A stretch of 64,000 bases of DNA from Cesiribacter sp. SM1 (GCF_020178975.1 NZ_JAHXBU010000041.1:62001-126000); one strand, 5' to 3'. Shown: positions 20,601-28,174, counted from the first letter of the stretch. Numbers and translations: made by a program. The notes: a model not told the origin generated them from the letters alone.

Positions 20601-21800
20601 TACATAAGCTTACTGGGTGGCGCACCAAGCACCTGCGGTATGCCTAACGGAAGCTTAACCATTGAGGTAGAAGGTGGCGTTGCTCCTTATACCTATAAGT
20701 GGAACACAGGCGCCACCGGCAGCACCATTACAGGCTTAGTTGTTGATTCCTACACCGTGGCAGTTATTGATGCCACTGGTTGCTCTAAAGAAGCAACCTT
20801 TGCCGTACCGGAAGTAACTGATAACAACGAGGTAGCCGCCATCATGGAAGATTGTATGGATACAATGATCGCCGCAGGCCAGTCTGCCGCTATCACCGTA
20901 AACTTCAGCGGAAATGCACCTTACACCTTCAGCTATACAGATGGCAAGCAAACCTACAGCCTAACTACCTCGGCAAACCCTTATGTGTTAAACGTGCAGC
21001 CGCTCAAAACCACTACTTACCAGCTGCTAAGCGTAAGTGGTAACTGTGGCGAAGGCATGGCAGTAGGCCAGGCAACTGTAACCGTAGTTACGCCTAAAAC
21101 ACCTGCCTGTACAGACGGCTGCTTCAGCACCGACCTTATCAGTGCAAGCACTACCGGCAGCTGCATCACCTACACACTCAAAGTAAATGCAGGTAGCGAT
21201 TGCCGCTACGACCTGTCGCACTTTGAGGTAGCAGTACCATGCGGCAAAGTAAGCAGCATGAACAACTCAAGAGGCTGGCCAATGTCTGTAGGCCTCGATC
21301 CTACCACAGGGGTTTATGGTATCAAGGTTGATAACATCCAGGGCTTTGGCAACAATGAGAGCTTTACCATTACCTACAGCCTGTGCAACACCGATAGCTG
21401 TACCGACAGCCCTGCCCTTTGTGGCCAGATGGTTGCATACAAAGCTGGCCAGTGTGTGTACTACGGCAAAGCAACCCCTGCTGCTACCGGAACACCTCCG
21501 GTTAGTGAGAACCCATCTTACGATGGTGTGTTAGGACCAGGCATGTCGCTGAATCTGTACCCTAACCCGCTAACTGCCGGCCAGGTGCTTACTGCAGAAA
21601 TTGAGAACCTGTTTGTTAGTACTACAGCTACCTTTACCATCAGAACCCTTACAGGCCTGAAGGTATACGAGATAGCACAGGCAGTAACCCCAGGCAGTAA
21701 TAAGGTGCAGCTAAGCTTACCTAGCCTGGCTCCCGGCAGCTACCTGGTGAGCGTAAGCATCTACAATAACCAGTACACCAAACAGTTATTCATATACTAG
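17607..21800 (+). CDS. SprB-repeat surface protein with type A T9SS sorting domain
   Basis: The frame is open from 17535, but the ATG at 17607 gives a proper signal peptide (MKKLLLTTLWPCLLLLFAPG, cleaved after VFAQ), so I start there: 1397 residues. The order is: a Cys-rich Ig-like domain (about 25-115), a CSDNCFDS...GWPMEIG domain (about 125-250), eleven SprB repeats (about 262-1070; core GGTAPYTYSWSNGATT...AAGTYTVTVTDAxGC), then second copies of the Ig-like and CTDGCFST...GWPMSVG domains (about 1075-1310). It closes with a type A sorting domain (LNLYPNPLTAGQ ... QYTKQLFIY). SprB repeats belong to mobile adhesins of gliding Bacteroidota. The repeated sorting-domain pattern says it is exported by type IX and anchored at the surface. 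Monocistronic, with a strong terminator. Ligand unknown. Confidence 0.92.
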   Translation: MKKLLLTTLWPCLLLLFAPGAVFAQPGAARQASASLECCADQPICAGETANLTVSLEGQAPYTFRYSDETCVHTVSTSNKIYKLKVSPTTTRSYSLVSMQDASGAGQVCGTATVAVNQCTPPASGKDCSDNCFDSQIVKQETVGSCTTYTIKVTNDGSCSSALSHYSISIPCGRVTEASNSKGWPMEIGTTDPTTGITGIKVDNIKGFGEDRKAGSFTVTYTLCATACGGSDPYCGFLVAYKAGTCVNYSTAAPPYQPMSGSLAATNIKCFGQNTGSVQLSLTGGKAPYTYSWSNGATTANLSNVAAGNYSLTVTDAASKKLVLNTKVLQPQALLAQATTSHTSCGNNNGSLTLAVSGGTAPYTYTWSNGATTKNINNLAAGTYSVTITDANKCTLTGSYTIQGSSALQLSLSGGNSGCTASAINAAVSGGTAPYTYSWSNGATTDSITPEAAGTYTLTVTDAAGCTTTASTTTSGTSMPVIITYEYSSPSCANGKDAWIDLNVIGGTGSYTYRWSNGSTTEDLQNISSGSYTVTVTDAGGCSATARISVPLTQAISVVATEIIQADCMGNLGGLTVSASNGTAPYTYTWLHGASGESIENLEPGYYTVTVTDDMGCSSSRTFQIKEPNYPQVQISGGSCGTSTLTAIGSGGTAPYSYEWSTGATTGSIGAEAGEYYTVIITDQNGCTASADIQVDEIGSTINATTAVTQPNCYGDTNGSIDLSVSGGTGSYTYKWSNGSSTEDLSNVGAGTYTVVVTDESGCTKTVTATISSPAAITVTATEIIQANCHGLGGISIEAQNGTAPYTYSWTHGAEGNHLEDLQAGQYTVVVTDAKGCSTRKTFTILEEQAPAVSITNTGNCTTQQLSALVYGTTGPYTYLWSTGQTTASVTPAVSGSYNVVVTDSNGCTTTAYTEVTLGESALVLHANVEQASCSGAADGSATIEVSGGSAPYTYDWSNGLSSASASNLAAGVYSVRVTDSRGCYDVVAFEIRQPAPIYISLLGGAPSTCGMPNGSLTIEVEGGVAPYTYKWNTGATGSTITGLVVDSYTVAVIDATGCSKEATFAVPEVTDNNEVAAIMEDCMDTMIAAGQSAAITVNFSGNAPYTFSYTDGKQTYSLTTSANPYVLNVQPLKTTTYQLLSVSGNCGEGMAVGQATVTVVTPKTPACTDGCFSTDLISASTTGSCITYTLKVNAGSDCRYDLSHFEVAVPCGKVSSMNNSRGWPMSVGLDPTTGVYGIKVDNIQGFGNNESFTITYSLCNTDSCTDSPALCGQMVAYKAGQCVYYGKATPAATGTPPVSENPSYDGVLGPGMSLNLYPNPLTAGQVLTAEIENLFVSTTATFTIRTLTGLKVYEIAQAVTPGSNKVQLSLPSLAPGSYLVSVSIYNNQYTKQLFIY
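18390..20815 (+). repeat. Array of eleven SprB modules with an ABC super-period
   Basis: Modules of about 210-225 bases. By sequence they fall in the order ABC-ABC-ABC-AB. A units carry a lead such as PNCYGDTNGS; B units have a shortened lead (ANCHGLGG) and often NGTAPYTY; C units start from a GGSCG/TGNC-type lead. The super-period is about 650-675 bases. A2/A3 share GGTGSYTY and STEDL, and B2/B3 share ATEIIQA. Confidence 0.75.
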
Positions 21801-21830
21801 AAATCTAAAAGTGAGATTTCCTCCTCTGAT

Positions 21831-21868
21831 AAAAAGCCGGCCCTTCATGAGGGTCGGTTTTTTTTGTT
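21831..21868 (+). terminator. Intrinsic terminator of the SprB-repeat gene
   Basis: CCGGCCC (21837-21843) pairs with GGGTCGG (21851-21857) with one G-T wobble, followed by eight or more T residues. It lies 36 bases after the stop codon. Confidence 0.9.
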
Positions 21869-21974
21869 TCTGATAATTTGCATGCCTGATAGCACCTCGG
21901 GACCTGATAACACCTGGCTGTATTCGCAAATGCACTAATCACCAGCACAATAACCCTGTGCCTATATTTTCACG

Positions 21975-22006
21975 TTAGCACTTATACACATTTTGCGCAT
22001 TAGCAC
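21975..22006 (+). promoter_or_regulatory. Direct repeat TTAGCAC upstream of the kynurenine genes
   Basis: TTAGCAC occurs at 21975-21981 and 22000-22006, 25 bases apart start to start, with similar right-hand context (TTATAC and ATTAAC). It lies 43-74 bases before the nbaC start. It may be an operator pair; a TAACTTTTG stretch overlapping its end may be the -7 region of the promoter. Confidence 0.3.
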
Positions 22007-22048
22007 ATTAACTTTTGTAACTTGAACCCGAACTAAATTTTTTGAGGC

Positions 22049-22582
22049 ATGAGTGTAACACGCCCCCTTAATTTAAGCCAGTGGATTGAAGATCACCGGC
22101 ACCTGCTGAAACCGCCTGTAGGCAACAAGCAAATCTATACCCAAACCAAAGATTTTATAGTGATGATCGTTGGCGGCCCCAACAGCCGCAAAGATTATCA
22201 CCTCAATGCTACCGAAGAACTCTTTTACCAGATAGAGGGTGAAATAACCGTAAAGATCATTGAAGACGGAAAACCGGTAGACATTAAGATAGGCCCCGGA
22301 GAAATGTTCCTGCTGCCGGGCAATGTACCCCACAGCCCACGCCGCCCCGCCAACACGGTTGGCCTGGTGGTAGAAAAGATCCGCCCCGAAAAAATGGAAG
22401 ATGGCTTTATGTGGTACTGCGAAAACTGCGGCCACAAACTCTACGAAGAATATGCCATGGTTACCGACATTGTAGAGCAACTTCCCATTATCATGGAGCG
22501 CTTCTGGAGCAATGATGATTTACGCAGCTGCGATAATTGCGGTACCTATATGGAAAAACCACAAGCCCCGCAGGGAAGTTAA
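22049..22582 (+). CDS. nbaC: 3-hydroxyanthranilate 3,4-dioxygenase
   Basis: A 177-residue cupin that opens the ring of 3-hydroxyanthranilate to aminocarboxymuconate semialdehyde, which cyclises to quinolinate for NAD synthesis. The iron ligands of the family are at exactly the expected places: His51 and Glu57 (YHLNATEELFYQ) and His95 (NVPHSPRR). Arg47 and Arg99, which bind the substrate carboxylate, are also present. The C-terminal rubredoxin-like metal site of the bacterial enzyme is intact: Cys124/Cys127 (CENCG) and Cys161/Cys164 (CDNCG). First gene of a co-directional set with kynU and kmo. The gap to kynU is 188 bases and holds an unusual inverted repeat, so co-transcription is likely but not proved. 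Cytoplasmic. Confidence 0.96.
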   Translation: MSVTRPLNLSQWIEDHRHLLKPPVGNKQIYTQTKDFIVMIVGGPNSRKDYHLNATEELFYQIEGEITVKIIEDGKPVDIKIGPGEMFLLPGNVPHSPRRPANTVGLVVEKIRPEKMEDGFMWYCENCGHKLYEEYAMVTDIVEQLPIIMERFWSNDDLRSCDNCGTYMEKPQAPQGS

Positions 22583-22586
22583 ATAG

Positions 22587-22751
22587 GTATGGGGCATGGG
22601 GTATGAGCTTCTGCTGTAGCTGGCATCAGGCCTTTCTGCATTTATGATTCTTTCTCATTTATGCAGTGACTTTGGCAACCTGCTAACACAGGATCTATCA
22701 ACTTTGCAGCCTGGGTTCACTACTTCATACCTCATACCCGATACTACATAC
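22587..22751. repeat. Imperfect 21-bp inverted repeat enclosing the nbaC-kynU spacer
   Basis: The left arm at 22587-22607 (GTATGGGG...GGTATGAG) and the right arm at 22731-22751 (CTCATACCC...TACATAC) match at 17 of 21 positions as an inverted repeat around 123 bases. Both arms consist of degenerate GGGTATG units. It could be a small palindromic intergenic element or a long stem in the operon mRNA. Confidence 0.45.
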
Positions 22752-22770
22752 CCCACACCCCCTTAAACCT

Positions 22771-24072
22771 ATGCAATACCAAAATACCGAGGCATTTGCC
22801 AGAGAACAAGACCAGCAAGACCCCCTGGCCCGGTTCAGGGAACGCTTTTTGTTTCCGATTGTAGCTGATGATTCCAGGGAAGGCATGAGAACAGCCATTT
22901 ACCTTTGCGGTAATTCGCTGGGCCTTCAGCCTAAAGCTACCCGCAACTACCTGGAGCGCGAGTTGCAGAAGTGGGGACAGTATGCGGTAGATGGCCACTT
23001 TCATGCCGAAGAACCCTGGTTTACCTATCACAAGCTGCTAAGAGAGCCGCTTGCCCGCCTGGTGGGAGCACTGCCGCAGGAGGTGGTAGCCATGAATAAC
23101 CTCACCAGCAACCTGCACCTGATGATGGTAAGCTTTTACCGGCCTGCCGGGCAGCGCTACAAAATCCTGATGGAGGGCGGTGCTTTTCCATCCGATCAGT
23201 ATGCAGTAGAATCGCAGGTACGCTTTCATGGATACACTCCGCAGGATGCTATCATAGAGGTTAACCCTCGCGCCGGCGAGCATACCCTCCGCACCGAAGA
23301 CATTCTGGCAGCCATCGACGAACATAAGGAAAGCCTGGCCCTGGTGCTATTCAGCGGCATTCAGTACTATACCGGTCAGGTGTTTGATATGCAGGCCATC
23401 AGCAGTGCTGCGCATAAAGCAGGTGCTTTTGCCGGTTTCGACCTGGCGCATGCCATTGGCAATGTGCCCATGCAATTGCACGAGTGGGAAGCCGATTTTG
23501 CCGTTTGGTGCAGTTATAAGTACCTCAATAGCGGGCCTGGCAGCACTGCAGGCGCTTTTGTGCATGAGCGGCACATCAACAATACTGATATTCCGCGCTT
23601 TGCCGGCTGGTGGGGGCATAACGAGGAGGAGCGCTTTAAAATGGAAAAAGGCTTTAAGCCTATTGCCGGCGCCGATGGGTGGATGCTAAGCAACAGCAAC
23701 ATATTACCCCTGGCAGCCCAGCGCGCCTCTCTGGATATGTTTGAAGAAGCAGGCATAGAACAGCTGCGCCAGAAAAGTATGCAGCTGACAGGCTACCTGG
23801 AATGGATGCTGTGCAACAGCATTGGCTGCGATAAATGGGGCATCGAGATCATTACCCCCAGCCAGCCTGAGGCCCGGGGCTGCCAGCTTTCGCTGTTTGT
23901 ACACAAGGGAGGCAAGGCTGTTTTCGATAAGATCGACAGTGCCGGTGTTATTGGCGACTGGCGCGAGCCCAACGTAATCAGGGTAGCGCCGGCACCCCTC
24001 TATAACTCGTTTATGGATGTATATGTATTCTGCCGTATCTTTGAGCGCGCACTACAGGAAGTAGTAGGGTAA
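22771..24072 (+). CDS. kynU: Kynureninase
   Basis: A 433-residue PLP enzyme of the aminotransferase fold V class that cleaves 3-hydroxykynurenine (or kynurenine) to 3-hydroxyanthranilate (or anthranilate) plus alanine. Visible hallmarks are CGNSLGLQPKATRNY near residue 50, the HFHAEEPWFTYH segment, the PLP-binding region FDLAHAIGNVP, and the Schiff-base lysine in WCSYKYLNSGPGS. It also has FAGWWGHN and the closing RVAPAPLYNSF typical of the family. It supplies the substrate of the dioxygenase encoded upstream and uses the product of the kmo gene 43 bases downstream. The length is normal. Confidence 0.96.
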   Translation: MQYQNTEAFAREQDQQDPLARFRERFLFPIVADDSREGMRTAIYLCGNSLGLQPKATRNYLERELQKWGQYAVDGHFHAEEPWFTYHKLLREPLARLVGALPQEVVAMNNLTSNLHLMMVSFYRPAGQRYKILMEGGAFPSDQYAVESQVRFHGYTPQDAIIEVNPRAGEHTLRTEDILAAIDEHKESLALVLFSGIQYYTGQVFDMQAISSAAHKAGAFAGFDLAHAIGNVPMQLHEWEADFAVWCSYKYLNSGPGSTAGAFVHERHINNTDIPRFAGWWGHNEEERFKMEKGFKPIAGADGWMLSNSNILPLAAQRASLDMFEEAGIEQLRQKSMQLTGYLEWMLCNSIGCDKWGIEIITPSQPEARGCQLSLFVHKGGKAVFDKIDSAGVIGDWREPNVIRVAPAPLYNSFMDVYVFCRIFERALQEVVG

Positions 24073-24087
24073 TTTTTATGGATTAAC

Positions 24088-24106
24088 AGGCAGCTAAGGG
24101 CTGCCT
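24088..24106 (+). promoter_or_regulatory. Hairpin in the kynU-kmo gap
   Basis: AGGCAGC (24088-24094) pairs with GCTGCCT (24100-24106) around a 5-base loop. It ends nine bases before the kmo ATG and is followed by TTTT, so it could be a weak intercistronic terminator or a fold that hides the ribosome entry site. Confidence 0.4.
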
Positions 24107-24115
24107 CTGTATTTT

Positions 24116-25495
24116 ATGATTGATTTTTCTAAGAAGTATAAGGGAAAGGTTGCCGTCTTGGGTGGTGGCCTGGTAGGTGCACTTCACGCTACTTTTCTTG
24201 CCCGCAAAGGCTTTGATGTTACACTCTATGAGCAGCGAACCGACATCCGCAAGGTAAAGCTAAAAGAGAACAGATCGATTAACCTGGCCGTGAGCACCCG
24301 TGGCTGGAGTGCCATGGAGCTCCTGGGCATAGCCGACCAGGTACGTGAGCATGTAGTACCCATGAAGGGCCGCATGATGCACGACAAACAGGGCAAAACA
24401 AACTTCCAGGCATACAGCACCGACGATAAAGCCATCTTTTCCGTATCGCGCGGGCGCCTTAACCAGCTCCTGCTGGAAATTGCCGAAAAGCATGGGGTAA
24501 AGCTCCGCTTCAGCCACAAATGCACCTTTGTAGACCTGCAGCATGGCATTGCCTATTTTACCGTAGCGGCAGAAGAAATGAGCGAGGTGAACATAGAAGC
24601 CGACCTGATCATTGGTGCCGACGGTGCCTTCTCGGCCGTGCGTAAAGCCATGCAGCGCACCGATCGCTTTAACTACAGCCAGTCGTACATCGACTGGGGC
24701 TACAAAGAACTTACCATACCACCCACAGCCGGGGGTGAGTGGGCGCTTGAGCCCAATGCACTGCACATCTGGCCCCGCGGCAATTTTATGCTCATCGCCC
24801 TGCCAAACATGGACCGCTCCTTTACCTGCACCCTCTTCCTGCCTTTTGAGGGAGATGTAGCCTTTGAAAAGCTAACCGATGACCAGCAGGTTGCCGGTTT
24901 CTTTAACAGCTGGTTTCCCGATGTAGTGCCCCTGATGCCGGAACTGCAGGAAGAGTTTCAGCAGAACCCTACCTCATCACTGGTAAGTATTAGCTGCTAT
25001 CCCTGGACCCGCTACAACAAAGCAGCCCTGGTAGGCGATGCCTCCCATGCCGTTGTGCCTTTTTACGGACAGGGCATGAATGCCGGTTTTGAGGATGTAC
25101 GGGTATTTATGGAGCTGGTAGATGAGCATGAGGCCAACTGGGAAAAGGTACTGCCTGCCTATGAGCAGCTGCGCCGCCCCGATGCCGATGCTATTCAGGA
25201 ATTAGCGATGGCAAATTTTGTGGAAATGCGCCATAGTGTTGCCGATGAAAAATTTTTGCTGCGGAAGAAGATAGAAGCCGAGCTGCACCGCCGCTATCCT
25301 AACCACTGGATGCCGCTTTACAGCATGGTTACCTTTAGCAACATTCGTTACTCCGATGCCCAGGAGCGGGGTCGCCTGCAGGATAAGATCATGGATGGTG
25401 TTATGGCGCAACCCAGGATTGAGGAGCGCTGGCAGTCACTGGATTTTGAAGAAATAGCCAGCCGGTTACCTGTATTGCAGGAGCTTAGCCAGTAG
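24116..25495 (+). CDS. kmo: Kynurenine 3-monooxygenase
   Basis: A 459-residue flavoprotein hydroxylase that converts kynurenine to 3-hydroxykynurenine with NADPH and oxygen. The N-terminal FAD-binding motif is VLGGGLVGALHATFLARKG. Further marks are RSINLAVSTRG, typical of KMO, DLIIGADGAFSAVR, and the second FAD motif GDASHAVVPFYGQGMNAGFED. The C-terminal helix region (RRYPNHWMPLYSMVTFSN) is that of KMO and replaces the membrane anchor region of mitochondrial enzymes. It completes the nbaC-kynU-kmo set for the lower de novo NAD route. Tryptophan dioxygenase and formamidase are not in the window. Confidence 0.96.
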   Translation: MIDFSKKYKGKVAVLGGGLVGALHATFLARKGFDVTLYEQRTDIRKVKLKENRSINLAVSTRGWSAMELLGIADQVREHVVPMKGRMMHDKQGKTNFQAYSTDDKAIFSVSRGRLNQLLLEIAEKHGVKLRFSHKCTFVDLQHGIAYFTVAAEEMSEVNIEADLIIGADGAFSAVRKAMQRTDRFNYSQSYIDWGYKELTIPPTAGGEWALEPNALHIWPRGNFMLIALPNMDRSFTCTLFLPFEGDVAFEKLTDDQQVAGFFNSWFPDVVPLMPELQEEFQQNPTSSLVSISCYPWTRYNKAALVGDASHAVVPFYGQGMNAGFEDVRVFMELVDEHEANWEKVLPAYEQLRRPDADAIQELAMANFVEMRHSVADEKFLLRKKIEAELHRRYPNHWMPLYSMVTFSNIRYSDAQERGRLQDKIMDGVMAQPRIEERWQSLDFEEIASRLPVLQELSQ

Positions 25496-25529
25496 CTGCG
25501 AATGGGGTAGCGGGTAGGGAGTAGTGTGC

Positions 25530-26009
25530 TTACCGCAGCTCATCGAAGGGGCTCATATCTTCCTTGCTTAAGCCAAAGCGGTTGCGCAGGTACGTCATCT
25601 TGCTTTCTTCTTCGGCAGATACGCCATTGGAGGCATCGGCAAAAAGCCAGGCAGTCTGGGAAACAAACTTTTTGGCGTAGTGGTTTTCCAGGAAGTACTT
25701 CTCCAGGGTGTTCAGAAAAGGCTCCTCCCAGCTGGAGAGGTGCTTTAAGAGGTAAGCAAACTCCTGGCGGTAAAGCAGGGTTAACCTGTTGGCTTCTTCT
25801 GTGGAGAGCTCCTCCCGGTAAGAATATCCCAGGCCCTCAGCGAGCCGCTGACAGTACAGCCACTCTTCCCGGTCAACAATACCATCGGAAGCAGCAATGA
25901 GCAGGGCCGGGAAAAAGGCTAGAAAAGAAGTAAACTGATCTACGCTTAGCGAGATCTGGCGCACATCCTGGTAATGCTGGTACAGCTCTCGTATGTGTTG
26001 GTTAGGCAT
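25530..26009 (-). CDS. TerB-like small helical protein, function unknown
   Basis: A 159-residue soluble protein without signal peptide or membrane segment, predicted largely helical. Two segments resemble the acidic helix-turn-helix repeats of TerB/DjlA-type domains: AASDGIVDREEWLYCQRLAEGLG (near 40-60; only the parts SDGIVDREE and EEESKMTYLRNRF are strong) and DASNGVSAEEESK (near 125-140). TerB domains bind metals and are linked to tellurite resistance and envelope stress, but their real roles are unclear. The stop lies 34 bases from the kmo stop in convergent orientation. The assignment is tentative. Confidence 0.6.
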   Translation of the reverse strand: MPNQHIRELYQHYQDVRQISLSVDQFTSFLAFFPALLIAASDGIVDREEWLYCQRLAEGLGYSYREELSTEEANRLTLLYRQEFAYLLKHLSSWEEPFLNTLEKYFLENHYAKKFVSQTAWLFADASNGVSAEEESKMTYLRNRFGLSKEDMSPFDELR

Positions 26010-26126
26010 GAGGGGAGGTAGTTCGGAAGCGCTAATTTATAAAAGAAATTCTTTTAAATATAAGATTCTTTACAAATCGGCATATTATTTATGTAATAAA
26101 AAAAGTTGTATTGATCTAATTACAAA

Positions 26127-27599
26127 ATGAAAAATAAGGCCGCAGCTGTAATTGGCGCAGGTATTGCTGGTTTAGCCACCGCTATTCGCCTGGCTAATAA
26201 GGGCTTTTCTGTAGATGTGTTTGAATCTAATACCTATCCCGGCGGCAAGCTTAGCCAGCTGCAATTGGGCGCTTACAGGTTTGATGCAGGCCCTTCACTG
26301 TTTACCCTGCCCCAACAGGTAGAAGATCTCTTTGAACTCTCAGGCTATAAAGCAGAAGATTACTTCCAGTACCGCCGCTTACCTTTAAGCTGCCGCTATT
26401 TTTACGAAGATGGTACCATTCTGCATGGCTATGCCGATACCGATAAGTTTGTTGAAGAGATAAGCCAAAAGACCGGGGCTAAAAAAGAGGATGTGCAGCA
26501 GCACATAAGGCATAGCGCCCGCTTGTATTCCCTGCTCGCAGACCTGTTCATGCACCGTTCCCTGCACAACTGGGGCACCTGGCTTAGCTTTAAATCTTTA
26601 AAGGCTTACCTGAACCTGCCACGCCTCAACATATTCCGCAGCATGCACAGCGCCAACGCGGCAAGGCTAAAGGCACCCAAGGCGGTACAGCTCTTTAACC
26701 GCTATGCTACCTATAATGGCTCTAACCCCTACCAGGCACCTGCTACCCTTAACATCATTCCGCACCTGGAGATGGGCATTGGCGCCTATATGCCTGTGGG
26801 CGGCATGCATGCCATTACCCAAAGCCTTTATGAGCTGGCACAACGGCTGGGGGTAACATTCCATTTCAACAGCCCGATAAGCCAGATCCTTACCGAAGGA
26901 GACCGGGTAAAAGGGCTGCTGACAAACGGCGCAGAACACCCATTTAACGTGGTGGTGAGCAATGCCGACCTGTTACACACTTACCGCAAGCTGCTCCCCA
27001 ACCATAAAGCGCCGGAGCGCCTGCTACGCCAGCCCAAAAGCAGCTCTGCCCTTATTTTCTACTGGGGCATTAAAAAAGGATTTCCGGAGCTCGACCTGCA
27101 CAACATCTTTTTCAGCGAAGATTATGAGCAGGAGTTCAGGCATATTTTCGAAGAAAAAACAGTGTGGCACGACCCTACAGTATACATCAACATCACCTCT
27201 AAATACGAAAAGGGCGATGCCCCGGAAGGCTGCGAAAACTGGTTTACCATGATCAATGTGCCCCACAACAGCGGGCAGGACTGGGATACTTTAATCGCTA
27301 CAGCCCGGCAAAACATTCTTAAGAAGCTCAGCAGAATACTGAAGATTGATATTGAACCACTGATAGAGGAAGAGGGCATTCTGGACCCGAGAACCATTGA
27401 AAGCAAAACCTCCTCTGCCTTTGGCGCCCTGTACGGCAACAGCAGCAATAGCCGTTATGCTGCTTTTTTGCGTCATGCCAACAAGAGCAGTACCCTTAAA
27501 GGACTGTACTTCTGTGGCGGAAGCGTGCATCCCGGCGGTGGCATTCCGCTCTGCCTGCTATCTGCCAAAATTACGGCCGGAATGGTGAAATCATTTTAA
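26127..27599 (+). CDS. crtD: CrtD-like carotenoid desaturase
   Basis: A 490-residue FAD enzyme of the phytoene-desaturase family. The dinucleotide-binding motif is VIGAGIAGLATAIRLANKG at the N-terminus, followed by ESNTYPGGKLSQ and FDAGPSLFTLP, the normal CrtI-family pattern. The C-terminal FAD motif is CGGSVHPGGGIPLCLLSAKI. The internal YATYNGSNPYQAPATLN and YMPVGGMHAITQSL segments are closest to the 1-hydroxycarotenoid 3,4-desaturase (CrtD) branch used for monocyclic carotenoids such as flexixanthin or saproxanthin in Cytophagales. The exact desaturation step is inferred. Other crt genes are not nearby, so this is an isolated pathway gene. It stands alone and starts at an ATG without a clear ribosome site. 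Confidence 0.85.
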   Translation: MKNKAAAVIGAGIAGLATAIRLANKGFSVDVFESNTYPGGKLSQLQLGAYRFDAGPSLFTLPQQVEDLFELSGYKAEDYFQYRRLPLSCRYFYEDGTILHGYADTDKFVEEISQKTGAKKEDVQQHIRHSARLYSLLADLFMHRSLHNWGTWLSFKSLKAYLNLPRLNIFRSMHSANAARLKAPKAVQLFNRYATYNGSNPYQAPATLNIIPHLEMGIGAYMPVGGMHAITQSLYELAQRLGVTFHFNSPISQILTEGDRVKGLLTNGAEHPFNVVVSNADLLHTYRKLLPNHKAPERLLRQPKSSSALIFYWGIKKGFPELDLHNIFFSEDYEQEFRHIFEEKTVWHDPTVYINITSKYEKGDAPEGCENWFTMINVPHNSGQDWDTLIATARQNILKKLSRILKIDIEPLIEEEGILDPRTIESKTSSAFGALYGNSSNSRYAAFLRHANKSSTLKGLYFCGGSVHPGGGIPLCLLSAKITAGMVKSF

Positions 27600-27641
27600 C
27601 CGGGACTTCTTTTGGTGTTTGAAGACTGGCTGGATTTGTAA

Positions 27642-28133
27642 TCAGTGCCGGGCAGGCCGCAGGTATTCGCGCTGGAGCATCGACATGAAGACAAGGTTTC
27701 GGTAAATGCCATCTTGTTTGATGCACTCCCGCATAGTACCTTCTTCAATAAAGCCTTCGCTTTTGTACAACTGCCTGGCACGCCCGTTATCTTCAAATAC
27801 ATCGAGCCACAGGCGGTGGCACAACAAGTGTTCAAAGCAGTGCTCCTTTACCAGTGCAACAGCCTGCCGGCCATAGCCCATGCCCTTTAAGGCTACCACT
27901 ATTCTGCGAAACTCCACAGACTGGTTCGGGTTGTTTAATCCGGCCAGCAGCACAAAGCCTATAGTACTACCTTCTTCGGTTGTAAGCTTCAGGTGCGCTT
28001 CATCTTCGCTTTCCAGTGCCTGCTGATGCTGGCTGAGGCTATATGGAATTATAAATTCTTTATTATCAGGATGGTGCTCCATCCTTATCACGTCCTTTAA
28101 ATCAGCAGCGTTGGTGGGTATCAGGCTAAGCAT
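27642..28133 (-). CDS. GNAT family N-acetyltransferase
   Basis: A 163-residue acetyltransferase of the GNAT fold. The acetyl-CoA binding motif A is visible as RRIVVALKGMGYGRQAV (Q/R-x-x-G-x-G/A variant), followed by the ACxxHRLWLDVFEDNGRARQLYKSEGF motif typical of RimJ/RimL-like members that use a C-terminal NxxA/LYxxxGF segment. The substrate cannot be read from the sequence: it could be a protein N-terminus, an amino group of a small molecule or an antibiotic. Transcribed in the same direction as the next gene at 28175 with a 41-base gap, so the two may share a transcript. Convergent with crtD. Confidence 0.85.
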   Translation of the reverse strand: MLSLIPTNAADLKDVIRMEHHPDNKEFIIPYSLSQHQQALESEDEAHLKLTTEEGSTIGFVLLAGLNNPNQSVEFRRIVVALKGMGYGRQAVALVKEHCFEHLLCHRLWLDVFEDNGRARQLYKSEGFIEEGTMRECIKQDGIYRNLVFMSMLQREYLRPARH

Positions 28134-28174
28134 CGTTTATTTATGGCTTGTTTGTCTTCGGCTTGGCTGCATAC

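Noticed and set aside
18390-20815. CRISPR-like regular repeats
   Set aside because: The repeats are of coding DNA with a period of 210-225 bases and vary along their length, unlike short identical CRISPR repeats with unique spacers.
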